Shown here piece by piece: positions 18,302-26,711 of a stretch of 64,000 nucleotides of DNA. Position numbers and translations under genes: made by a program. The DNA lies in the NCBI GenBank assembly GCA_030550025.1, contig JAUQQC010000003.1, forward strand, positions 101,464 through 165,463, read 5' to 3'. How positions within the stretch are numbered: the first letter of the stretch is position 1; each line of letters begins with the position of its first letter. Source of the stretch: Acidobacteriota bacterium. Lineage in GTDB: Bacteria; Acidobacteriota; Blastocatellia; HR10. Under the pieces are notes generated by a model. The model did no database searches. It was given only the letters and a program-made list of their open reading frames with translations, and was not told the origin of the DNA.

Positions 18302-21160
18302 TCAGTTCCTCCGGCCTCCCTCACGCTCTCGAACCAGCTCGACGACCGTCGCGTCTCCGGAGATGTTCAATGCGATCTCGGATTCCTCTCCGAGTCGAAC
18401 AATTCCCACGCGTCGCCCCTCCTGAACGACGGCATAAGCCATGCGCTCCGATCCCGTCTCCTTAGGAGATTTCTCTCCCAGTGCTGCGTCTCGGAGCGAA
18501 ACCTTGAACAGCGTCACATGTGCGTCGGCCGTCCGATTCTCGATCACCACCCGAATGCGTCCGAAGTCCCTGGCGACGAAAATCGGCCGCTCGGCGGCCA
18601 GTCCATCTCGGTCCAGCTCGATCGTCATTCGGAAATCGGCGAGCACGATGTGAAATCGCTTCCGCAGCCCATCGCGGGGGATGATCGAGAATCCGTCTTC
18701 CGATGTGGTGAGGGCGCCGCCGAAGGCGAACCAATCGAAGAGCGGATCGCGGGTCAGAATCGTGGCCGCTGCCCGAAGCGCGCCGCCGAAGCCGAGATCA
18801 ATCTCGCCATCGTAATGCCAGGCTCCCCGCGACATATCCTTCCGAATCCACGCGCGCCCGAACTTGGCCGTCATGAATTGCCATCCCGCAGCTCCGTCGT
18901 TCTCTTTGCCGGGAAACCAGAATCCGTAATTCGTTTCCGGTCGCCCCGTGTTCATCAGCGACCAGGAACTCAAGATAGAGGCATAGCCGAGTTGAAGCCA
19001 ATCGGCGGGATCGGTCGCAAAGTAGATGGCGTAATCAAGGATCGCCCATCCTCCCATCGCGGCCATGTAGCTCATCGCGCCCACATCGGAGGAGCCGGTG
19101 AAGTCCGCTCCGAGCAGGTAATAAGCCGCCTCCAACCATCCGCGAACGGCCAGATTCGCCCGCAACTGCCGCTCCATGAACGCCCGCGCGTCTTCCTTTC
19201 GCACGACCGGATGCGCGTACCACTTCCGCAGCTTCTTGTCGAACCAGAGATTGTGGTCCGGTTTCATCTCATGCGTGGCTCCGTACTTGGCTACGGCATA
19301 GGTCGTCTCGAATGCCGTTCGGTCGAACGGATATTCCGAGCGATAGGGATAAGGGTCGTCGTAGATGAAGTATTTGACCTTCTTCTCCCACTCGCTGCGA
19401 AGCCACGCCGCTTTCTCCGGAAATCCCTCTCGCTCCAACGCGGCGATGAGCGATAGGATCACCACTTCGTTATAGCAGCCGATCTTGTACGTCTCGTACT
19501 CCTCCGGCAAAATCTCGTAGGGATAGAGGAAATAGGCCCGCGCCGTTTGGTAAGCGCGTTCGAGATACCCTCGCGCATCGAGATAGCGTACCAGGTGCGG
19601 ATATTTCCTGGCGATCTCGTACATGTGGAAGTAGAGCATGATGACGTGAGGATAATCGAACGAGCGCCAGATGGGCATCTTGTCGAGATGGCGATTCCGA
19701 ATCCCGGCGCGCGCCCTCGGATCGGGATCGCGATTCACCTTCCAGTTGGGCACGCCGTAGATGCCGTAGGGATACGGATGCTCCTGATCCGTGCGTTGCA
19801 GCCCTCCCCAGACGAAATGCTCGATGTAGTACTCGACCGACGCGATCTCCTCAGGATCGGGGAAGTGCACGTTTTTCGCCGCGACGAACGGAGCTTTGCC
19901 GAGAGCGGGATCATCGGAGGCCAGCACATATCCCCACCAATAGTCGAATCCGTCGGTGTCATCCGGGCTTCGCAAGACCTTGTTCTTCATGTCGTAGACC
20001 GAGTAGAGCCCGTTGTACCACCGGGACGGATCTCGATGCTGCTGCCGATGGGTGATAAATCGGCTCCGCTTTTTGATCAGAGTCTCCAGCGGCTCCGTCA
20101 CGAAGAACTCCAGGTATGTTCGTCGCCCTCCGTCGTGTCGAATCGTCAGCAGATTCTCGCCGGGCCGCGAGAAGGCGATGCGATAGAGGTGATGATCGGG
20201 ACGCCGCTCGCCGAGATACGTGATGCGCGCGTGCTCCGGGACCTCCGGCTCCAGCGCCTCGACGCGGGCCTTCGTGTGAAGGGCGAGTGTGGCCGTCAGG
20301 TCTTCGGGAACGGTCATCCCGGGGACGATGCGAATATCGAAGAGTCCTTCCCGATAGAGAATCTCGCGTATCTCCGCATATGACCGCGCCCACTGAAATC
20401 GAATCCCATAGCGAATCGCGCTTCCCGACGCCCCCGCCGGCCGTAGCTCTAAAAACGTATGCGGCTGCCGCCAGCTTCCCCGCGTCTCCCGCCCGCCGGA
20501 AAGCCCCGAATGAATGTAGGCCCGATAATTCCGCCGCCCTTCCGACGTGTAGTACTCGAACTTCGTCCCCGGATGGACGGTGATGACGAGATAGGGAGGC
20601 TCGCCGTTTGGTCGCACAAAATACAGGAACGATCCATGCCCGCTGATGAAATGATGCTTGGTCCAGCTTCGCTCGAAGATCGTCCGCGTCTCTCCCGCGG
20701 GGAAGCGCCAGGGGATCGGCAATGCGAGGTCTCCGATCTGCACGGGGAAGTTCATCGTCGTCTCGATCTCGATCGTCCAATCGAGAACATCACCCTCGAT
20801 TTTGAACTGCTGGACCATCTTGAGCGGAGATCCGGGATCGAAATCCGTGTAAGTGAGCGCGCCTTTGTCCGGCTCCGCCTGCAGCGTTCGAGTTCCGGTG
20901 TAAATCGGCAGCCAATCGCCTCCTTCGACCCGGTAGGTCACGACCGGCTCCCCCAACCGGCCCTCGCCGCTCAACAGATCGGCCTGAAAGGGATCATGAG
21001 GATTCCACAGCCGGGTGATTCCCCGACGATCATAGGCGAGCACGAAATTCTCGGTGCGAATTGTTCCTGAAAGGTCTTGTCCCGATGCCGGTCCGAATCT
21101 GTAGGGAAAAGCCGCGACCAGGCCAAGGATCATGAGCGATCGTGCTGCTCTCAGCTTCAT
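18302..21160 (-). CDS. large secreted protein, probable carbohydrate-active enzyme (DUF5695-like)
   Basis: Function is not established. The 952-residue product starts with a signal peptide (MKLRAARSLMILGLVAAFP). It then has a beta-rich region with TENFVLAYDRRGITRLWNP and HFISGHGSFLYFVRPNGEPP. An alpha-helical half follows from about residue 430, rich in aromatic residues (YNGLYSVYDMKNK, DDTDGFDYWWGYVLAS, AMSYMAAMGGWAILDYA). This reads like a beta-sandwich plus helical-barrel glycosidase or lyase. I think it may belong to DUF5695 but cannot verify that. ATG at 21160 has GGAG 10 bp upstream. It lies in the arabinose-related gene run between a TIM-barrel candidate and GH31, which supports a polysaccharide role. 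Confidence 0.7.
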   Translation of the reverse strand: MKLRAARSLMILGLVAAFPYRFGPASGQDLSGTIRTENFVLAYDRRGITRLWNPHDPFQADLLSGEGRLGEPVVTYRVEGGDWLPIYTGTRTLQAEPDKGALTYTDFDPGSPLKMVQQFKIEGDVLDWTIEIETTMNFPVQIGDLALPIPWRFPAGETRTIFERSWTKHHFISGHGSFLYFVRPNGEPPYLVITVHPGTKFEYYTSEGRRNYRAYIHSGLSGGRETRGSWRQPHTFLELRPAGASGSAIRYGIRFQWARSYAEIREILYREGLFDIRIVPGMTVPEDLTATLALHTKARVEALEPEVPEHARITYLGERRPDHHLYRIAFSRPGENLLTIRHDGGRRTYLEFFVTEPLETLIKKRSRFITHRQQHRDPSRWYNGLYSVYDMKNKVLRSPDDTDGFDYWWGYVLASDDPALGKAPFVAAKNVHFPDPEEIASVEYYIEHFVWGGLQRTDQEHPYPYGIYGVPNWKVNRDPDPRARAGIRNRHLDKMPIWRSFDYPHVIMLYFHMYEIARKYPHLVRYLDARGYLERAYQTARAYFLYPYEILPEEYETYKIGCYNEVVILSLIAALEREGFPEKAAWLRSEWEKKVKYFIYDDPYPYRSEYPFDRTAFETTYAVAKYGATHEMKPDHNLWFDKKLRKWYAHPVVRKEDARAFMERQLRANLAVRGWLEAAYYLLGADFTGSSDVGAMSYMAAMGGWAILDYAIYFATDPADWLQLGYASILSSWSLMNTGRPETNYGFWFPGKENDGAAGWQFMTAKFGRAWIRKDMSRGAWHYDGEIDLGFGGALRAAATILTRDPLFDWFAFGGALTTSEDGFSIIPRDGLRKRFHIVLADFRMTIELDRDGLAAERPIFVARDFGRIRVVIENRTADAHVTLFKVSLRDAALGEKSPKETGSERMAYAVVQEGRRVGIVRLGEESEIALNISGDATVVELVREREGGRRN

Positions 21161-21242
21161 CCGAAGCAATCTCCACAAGAGCGGCGCCGGATTTCCCGCC
21201 TGCGGTCGGGGGCAGACTCAGAAGTCCGCGCCACTTTACATC

Positions 21243-21344
21243 CTATAGCGAATTTCAATTGTCCGTACTCTGGGAGCGCCCGCATCGTGCGGGCAGAGGC
21301 ACGCGGCAAGCGTGCGCTCCCAGGGTAATTGCAAATTGCCCTAG
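21243..21344. repeat. 102-bp palindromic element with terminal inverted repeats
   Basis: The outer arms, CTATAGCGAATTTCAATTG at 21243-21261 and CTAGGGCAATTTGCAATTA read on the opposite strand from 21344, are imperfect inverted repeats. Inside is a second dyad, CTGGGAGCGC at 21270-21279 and its complement GCGCTCCCAG at 21315-21324, around GC-rich loops. This is the form of a REP/MITE-like non-autonomous repeat. The right end supplies the TAG stop codon of the gene at 21341-23140. No second copy was seen in this window. Confidence 0.6.
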
Positions 21345-23140
21345 ATTCCGGCGCGTTGGCGAGCCCGGCGGATCACCGCTTCCATCTGATCGCGATAGGT
21401 CGTGAAGGTATCGTCCACGACATTGAGCGTGGGAATCTGCTCGTCTCGAAGCGAGAGCGTCTCGGGATTCCAGCGACCGAAGCCCGCTTCGTGCACGCCG
21501 GTGCTGCCCCGTCCCGGAGCCGGATGGCTGAGATGCTGGAAGAAGCGCGCGTATTTCTGCACGGCTGCCGGATAGGCGAACTGCGAGAAGACGTGATAGA
21601 ACGGGATGACCTCCAGCAGCGCATCGTAATGCATCTCGCCGCAGGCCAGAACGTGGGGATATTTCGCCCGCAGGTCGAGGACGAGCCGCCGAGTCCCTTC
21701 GTGCATATCGGCCTGGGGATTGTTCACCCATCCGCCGACGATGTCGAGGAAGTAGGCATCCACGCCGTAACGCTCGATGACCTCCGAGATGCGTTCGAAC
21801 AGATGCTCGCGCCAGGAGGCGACGCCGAGATTCATGTACGAGAGCCAGCCGTCCTGATGGCGATCGTTATCCCAATCCACCCAGTTGAGATCGAAGCGAT
21901 CGCCGTCAATCTTCGCCGTCGCCGCATCGGCCAGGCGGGCGAAGACGGGCTGCTGGCGATTGGCCGCATTCGCTCCGAACATCGGCATCATGCGGAAGCC
22001 CAGCCGCTGGGCTTCTCGAATGAGCCGACGGAAGCCGTCCTCGCCGCCCATGCGCGGCGCGGGCCGATAGCGGGGATACTCCCAGTAGTATCGGCCATCC
22101 CAGGCCGAGAGGAAGACGAGCACGCGATCGGCCGGGATGCGCTCGGCCATCCAGCGAAGGATCTCGCCCATGCGGGCATAGTCGTTGAAGATGTAGCCCG
22201 TGTAGTGCATGCCGTGCAGCGTCACGACCAGCGCGATCCGTCGCAGCCACTCGGGAACGTCCTCGCGCGTCTCCCACGGTCGCAGGCGATAGACCCGTTC
22301 CAGGTGCTCGTAGTGCCCGCGCGCGATCGCCTCCACCGTCGGCGCTCGTCCGATGCGCCAGCGAGGAAGCGTCACCGTCGTCGGGCGCGTCCAACCTTCC
22401 AGCTCGCACACGGCGTCCAGGCGATAGCCTCTCTCGCCCGGTTGGAAGTAGTAGCGCTTGGTCCGCACGCGATCATCCAGCGACGAGATGAAGAAGAAAT
22501 CCCGCTCCCCCGCCTGCACAATGGCCAGCGGCGTTTCCATGCCGCGCGCCGATCCCGGACCGAACAGATCTCCGCCGGAGAAGGGATAGCCCAGAAGCAC
22601 TTCGTCCTCTCGCGGATCGAAAAAGTTCTGCAACGCGCTGGAGATGCGACCGCGCGGCACGCCTCGGATGATCGTCGTGATGGCTTTCAGGGGACGTTCC
22701 ATGTGAACCGTCGTCTCCCACTCGATGAACGCGCCGCGCTTCTCCAGACGCGCCCGCAACTGTCCCGGAGCTTTCTCCTGTCCTCCGGCCCAGATGAGCT
22801 GATCGCACCGAAGCTCGAGCGCGTCCCCATGCACGTCCACCGTCATTCGTTCGCGATCCAACCCGTAGACGTTCTCGTAGGTGAAGACGAGGAACCCGAA
22901 TTGATACCCCTCGAATTCGACCGAAGGCTCCGGGAAATCGAAGCTGAACTTCATGTACGACCGCCCGCGAGGAGGGACATGAACGCCGGTCGTAGAGGTG
23001 AACGGATGAATGGTCCCGTTCGGCGCCTGGAGAACGATGCGAGGGCGGATGGAGCGCGAGGGAGCCGGGGTGACGATCGCTCCGGCTCCGATCAGCCCCA
23101 GGCTCTGAAGAAGCGCACGACGAGAGCAGCGTCCCTTCAT
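21341..23140 (-). CDS. Tat-exported TIM-barrel glycosidase-like protein, function unknown
   Basis: I do not recognise a characterised family. The 599-residue protein begins with a Tat signal (SRRALLQSLGLIGAGAIV). It continues with a beta-sandwich (MKFSFDFPEPSVEFEGYQFG) up to about residue 300. A TIM-barrel-like C-terminal half follows: LVVTLHGMHYTGYIFNDY, LVFLSAWDGRYYWEYP, GFRMMPMFGANA, FDLNWVDWDND and DAYFLDIVGGWVNN. The Asp in FLDIVGGW (about 485) is placed like the nucleophile of GH-D clan enzymes, which is an inference. The stop codon TAG lies inside the right arm of the palindromic element. It belongs to the minus-strand carbohydrate gene run, 21 bp from the DUF885 gene. Confidence 0.7.
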   Translation of the reverse strand: MKGRCSRRALLQSLGLIGAGAIVTPAPSRSIRPRIVLQAPNGTIHPFTSTTGVHVPPRGRSYMKFSFDFPEPSVEFEGYQFGFLVFTYENVYGLDRERMTVDVHGDALELRCDQLIWAGGQEKAPGQLRARLEKRGAFIEWETTVHMERPLKAITTIIRGVPRGRISSALQNFFDPREDEVLLGYPFSGGDLFGPGSARGMETPLAIVQAGERDFFFISSLDDRVRTKRYYFQPGERGYRLDAVCELEGWTRPTTVTLPRWRIGRAPTVEAIARGHYEHLERVYRLRPWETREDVPEWLRRIALVVTLHGMHYTGYIFNDYARMGEILRWMAERIPADRVLVFLSAWDGRYYWEYPRYRPAPRMGGEDGFRRLIREAQRLGFRMMPMFGANAANRQQPVFARLADAATAKIDGDRFDLNWVDWDNDRHQDGWLSYMNLGVASWREHLFERISEVIERYGVDAYFLDIVGGWVNNPQADMHEGTRRLVLDLRAKYPHVLACGEMHYDALLEVIPFYHVFSQFAYPAAVQKYARFFQHLSHPAPGRGSTGVHEAGFGRWNPETLSLRDEQIPTLNVVDDTFTTYRDQMEAVIRRARQRAGI

Positions 23141-23161
23141 CTTCGCCTCCTTGGAGACGCC

Positions 23162-25144
23162 TCAGCGCCGCTCCAGATCATAAAACCGCCACGAGGAGCG
23201 GAAATCCCGCGTGAGCGGCTGCCGGGTGAGAATGGCGCGCACCATCTCGACCGGGATGCGTCCTTCCTTGAGGATGGCGTCGTGGAACGCGCGATTGGTC
23301 ATCTTGCCCGACTCGACCAGCTCGCGATGCAGGGCGCGGAATTGCAATCCCCCGAGCAAGTAGGCCGCCTGGTAGAGCGGGCCGTATTGTCCGCCGAATG
23401 ACCGACGGACTTCCCCTTCGGCATTGGCGCGCTCGTGCCCCACCCGCGTGACGAGAAAATCAATGCATTCCTCCGGCGTCATCTCGCCCAGATGGAACTT
23501 GAGCGAGAAGATGATCCGGGCGCAGCGATGCATCCGCCAGAAGAGCGCCCCGATGCGATCCTCCGGCAATCGGTGGAATCCCAGGTCCCACAGGAGCAGC
23601 TCCCAATAGAGCGCCCAGCCTTCGCCCCAGAAGGGCGTGCTGAAGAGATTACGGTAGGGTTTGTATCGGGCCGTCATGAAGCCCTGCAGATGATGGCCAG
23701 GGATGAGTTCATGAAAGACGGTCGCCCGCGAGAAGTGGCGATTGTTCCCCCGCAGGCTCATCATCTTCGCTTCATGCGACATCGTGTTGGTCGGATAGGA
23801 GACGGTGATCACTTCGCCGCCGGTGAAGAAGGGATTGACGAGTTGTCGTTCGGGCGACATCATCTCCATGCGCCAGGTCTCTTTGGCCACCGGAGGGATC
23901 GTCACCAGGTCACGCTCTTCCAGGAATCGAATGGCCTCCATCGCGAGATCGCGCACGAGTTCCGGCTGCTTGCCGGGTTCGACATAGCGGGTCTTGACAT
24001 ATTCGAGCGCTCGCTTCCAATCCTCTCCGAAGCCCAACTCTCGCGCCGCCTTCTTCATCTCGTTCTCGCACCAGGCCATCTCCTTCTCGGCAATGGCGAT
24101 CAGCTCCTCAGGAGTATACGGGATCATCTCACGAGCCAACTCAACAAGCAGGGCCTCCCGACCGATTGGATCCCCGATGATGTCGCTCGCTTCTCCCGGC
24201 TGAGGACTTGGAGCCCGCACCGTTCCGGGTTGCGGTCGTTGCCCCATAGGCCCACTAGCTCCCCTCCCCATCCCCGGCGAAGGTCCGCTGACTACCACCG
24301 GCGCCTCATCTAATCTCACACCCACGACGCGCTGGGCCAGAAAGTCTATATAACTCCCGAGCGCTTGATCCGCCGATTGATAAGGCTCGCTCACCCACCA
24401 AGTGAATAGCGGATCGTACCCGTTGTAGAAGGCGAACCAGTTCCGCAACGTCGTTCGCAAGTTTTGAAGCGCTTGCAGAGCTCGATTCGCCACCACCCGC
24501 GTGGCCCGGATGGGCGTGATCGCATCCGTCCCACGATCTCGTGGTTGACCATCGGCACGCTCCCCGCGCAATCCGGCCTCCACGGCGCGACGCACATCTT
24601 CGATCTGTCTCCGCATTATGGCTAAACGCTCCGCTACCTGCTCAGGTCGAACCGGCTCCATGCGCCGGCGCGACTCTTCCAATTCGATGATCGTCTTGGC
24701 AAAAGGCAGGAGCGGCTCCATCTCCGCGATTTGCTTGGCCTGAATGTCCAATTGCCGCAGCAAATATTCGAGATGATTCCGGAAGAGGAGGTAGTCCACT
24801 CGGCCATCCATGCTCAAGACCTCGAAATTCACCCCCTCCAACTTCTGCAGCCACTCCGTGTAGAACTTCCGTAAGCGTTCTCGCCGCGTCGGAGAGATCG
24901 GGATGGCGTAGAAGCGATTCAAGCTCCCCAGATCAACGGTGAAGCGCTCGATCAACGGGCGCAGCTCACTTTGTGATGTGTCCAGGTCGTCTCCAATTGA
25001 GGCCGAAGGGCCCGCGCGCTCAGATCGGGCCGGTGCTGAACGAGCGGGACGTTGAAGGCCACTTCCGGCCGCGTCAGCGAGGATACTCCCTTGATGCCAA
25101 AGAACGATGAAGAGAGAAACGACGGCTACAGGCGTTCTCCTCAT
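23162..25144 (-). CDS. DUF885-family secreted metallopeptidase-like protein
   Basis: DUF885 proteins are zinc-peptidase-like and common in Acidobacteriota and Gammaproteobacteria; their substrates are mostly unknown. A signal peptide (MRRTPVAVVSLFIVLWHQGS) starts at ATG 25144, just after GGAGGGGGAAAT. The zinc motif is HELIPGHHLQ at about residue 490, with the third ligand expected in the EGWALYWE segment near 525. FSLKFHLGEMTPEECIDFLV and GGQYGPLYQAAYLLGG are family hallmarks of the C-terminal part. 660 residues. A Pro/Gly/Arg-rich insertion near 300-325 (PSPGMGRGASGPMGQRPQPG) is probably a flexible loop. It follows the M24 relic and precedes the carbohydrate genes on the same strand. Confidence 0.9.
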   Translation of the reverse strand: MRRTPVAVVSLFIVLWHQGSILADAAGSGLQRPARSAPARSERAGPSASIGDDLDTSQSELRPLIERFTVDLGSLNRFYAIPISPTRRERLRKFYTEWLQKLEGVNFEVLSMDGRVDYLLFRNHLEYLLRQLDIQAKQIAEMEPLLPFAKTIIELEESRRRMEPVRPEQVAERLAIMRRQIEDVRRAVEAGLRGERADGQPRDRGTDAITPIRATRVVANRALQALQNLRTTLRNWFAFYNGYDPLFTWWVSEPYQSADQALGSYIDFLAQRVVGVRLDEAPVVVSGPSPGMGRGASGPMGQRPQPGTVRAPSPQPGEASDIIGDPIGREALLVELAREMIPYTPEELIAIAEKEMAWCENEMKKAARELGFGEDWKRALEYVKTRYVEPGKQPELVRDLAMEAIRFLEERDLVTIPPVAKETWRMEMMSPERQLVNPFFTGGEVITVSYPTNTMSHEAKMMSLRGNNRHFSRATVFHELIPGHHLQGFMTARYKPYRNLFSTPFWGEGWALYWELLLWDLGFHRLPEDRIGALFWRMHRCARIIFSLKFHLGEMTPEECIDFLVTRVGHERANAEGEVRRSFGGQYGPLYQAAYLLGGLQFRALHRELVESGKMTNRAFHDAILKEGRIPVEMVRAILTRQPLTRDFRSSWRFYDLERR

Positions 25145-25271
25145 ATTTCCCCCTCCCCCGCTTGAGATGAGGCCCTTCCCGAGCCTCGCACGGCTCTTCT
25201 CCACGCCCGTGCGCCTCTTATCATGGCGTACCCGCCAGGACCAAATCAACCGCGCGACTCCGTCACATCCC

Positions 25272-25952
25272 TCATGATCCCAAGCATCGAAACGCTCGCG
25301 GATGCTTTTGCAAAAGCCCTCCTTCGCGCATCACCCGCTCGATGTCGGAGATCTCCATCATGAACCCGGAGAGCACCTCTGCTCCATATAGAATTCCGTA
25401 CAGTCCCCACTGCCATGAGTTAACTCGTCCATTCACGGAGAACCGCCGCGTCACCTCACAAACGTCGTATCCGACGTCGGGAGAGTGATCCATCAGGACG
25501 AGGTCTCCATCCCGCAATTCACCCGCATTAAGGTGTCCAGCCAGCAAGTCCGTCCCATAGATCGCATCTATACCCGTCAATCGCTTGACCGGATCGGAAT
25601 CTTCAGCCGAAAAGATCATCCCCGCGTTGCGCTCGCACGACTCGTTCCGATGCAGCAGATAAAGAGATGTTCGCTGCATCCGCCCATCGAGAAGAAGGTA
25701 CGCGTTCAGAACCTCAACGCCACAGAGATGATAGAATTCGTTCGATTGGCGAAACCGCACCCACCCGATCGGCACCAGTGCGCCTTGAAGGAGCGCGATC
25801 GCCTCCCGGCTAATCCGCTCGAAAACCCGACGCCGGCGTTCGGCGAACTCCTCCGGTGGGAGATCCGTCGTAAAGGGCGGTCTCCCTTGCGCGCCCGCAC
25901 AGGTCGGCAAAGGACAAAGGAAAGCTACAATCCATCGCCGGTCTTTCCACAC
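25272..25952 (-). pseudogene. decayed M24-family (aminopeptidase P-like) peptidase
   Basis: The 226 residues start at GTG 25952 (GGAAGGGA upstream) with a signal-like segment (IVAFLCPLPTCAGAQG). They match the aminopeptidase P N-domain (FAERRRRVFERI, VRFRQSNEFYHLCGVEV). After DAIYGTDLLAGHL the chain jumps to GDLVLMDHSPDVGYDVCEVTRRFSVNG, which is the first metal-ligand region of the catalytic domain. The piece between, about 150 residues, is missing. So is everything after the first ligands, including the HxxG and final Glu motifs. The ligand expected as Asp in DVTR is Glu here. An intact enzyme has 420-480 residues. The frame is still open, so decay may be recent. It lies first behind the regulated promoter at 26049-26105. 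Confidence 0.75.
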
Positions 25953-26048
25953 AGTCCCTTCCCCCTCGCTAGCGTCCTCGCCTTTCGGAGATCGAGGTGC
26001 CTCTGCCCGCTCCATCCCCTTTCACTCCCTTTCTCCCACGCCCCGCTC

Positions 26049-26105
26049 AGTGTAGAGGGAAAGAGCCGTCACCGTCTTGAACGATCCAAAGGGGGAGTTG
26101 AACGA
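26049..26105 (-). promoter_or_regulatory. activator-type promoter with TCGTTC direct repeats (copy 1)
   Basis: Read on the minus strand, TCGTTC occurs at 26105-26100 and again at 26084-26079, exactly 21 bp apart. The second copy runs into AAGACG (-35, 26078-26073), then 18 bp, then TACACT (-10, 26054-26049). The same arrangement precedes the receptor gene at 36381. The predicted start of transcription is near 26042, about 90 bp ahead of the M24 relic. The weak -35 and -10 hexamers suggest that an activator bound to the repeats is needed. Confidence 0.6.
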
Positions 26106-26254
26106 AATTAGGCCCATCCTTAAGGACGTTCTATAAGTCTGTGCAAGACAGGTCTCGCCCCAAGTGATAGACTTTGTAATGTCTCGCACTTCGAGGCGGA
26201 GTCAAAGGCTATGTCTCGACGAAGGGGGGCATATACTCGGTCAAATCAACTCCT

Positions 26255-26570
26255 GCGGTTTGTCGAAGTGCGTACTGATGGCGAATTCTTATGAGTGAGA
26301 CCAACATCTTCGGGGGCGGGTTCTTACGGGAGTCTCTGAACGCGCAGTGGAATTTGGCGATCAATCAAGCAGCTGGGGTGAACAGCTTCGCCTATCCGGG
26401 AACGCATGAGATTCAGCTTGCAGGTCGAGATGCTCAATGCCTTTCATCCGAGCCTGAACGTTGGGAGTTTAGGCGGGACGATCAGCATTGACTCAACGAG
26501 TTTCGGGCAGACGACGAGCACACTCATCGGGCCGCGCAATATTCAAATCTGCGCGCATATCACGTGGTAG
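26255..26570 (+). pseudogene. relic of an Oar-like TonB-dependent receptor
   Basis: Two fragments of receptor coding sequence remain in different frames. The first (26291-26404) reads SETNIFGGGFLRESLNAQ and LAINQAAGVNSFA, nearly the same as NIFENGFLQEFLNAQ and LAINQAAGVNSFA in the intact receptor at 32608-36381. The second (26406-26570) reads MRFSLQVEMLNAFHPS, then SIDSTSFGQTTSTLIGPRNI, matching the C-terminal strands of the same receptor. About 300 codons between them are gone and the frame has shifted. A possible VEVR match just upstream of 26291 suggests the relic begins near 26255. It lies on the opposite strand to the intact copy. Confidence 0.8.
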
Positions 26571-26711
26571 CGTCTCTGGACACGACCTCCTCGTCGTCAC
26601 GCCCACCGGCTTGGGAGGATGCCGATCCTTCTCGCCCGTCAGATCGCGCATCCTCTCAAGCCCTTTCCGCCGATATCCGAAGGAAATTTTCGGATCAGGA
26701 GGGATGATGCC

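Noticed and set aside
21329-23401. 690-codon plus-strand frame opposite the TIM-barrel gene
   Set aside because: Length comes from GC bias; the minus-strand protein has a Tat signal, a sensible fold and a ribosome binding site.
26676-26696. Hairpin ATCCGAA/TTCGGAT before the S9 peptidase
   Set aside because: Only 7 bp of stem next to the SD; it may affect translation but is too short to call a regulatory element.
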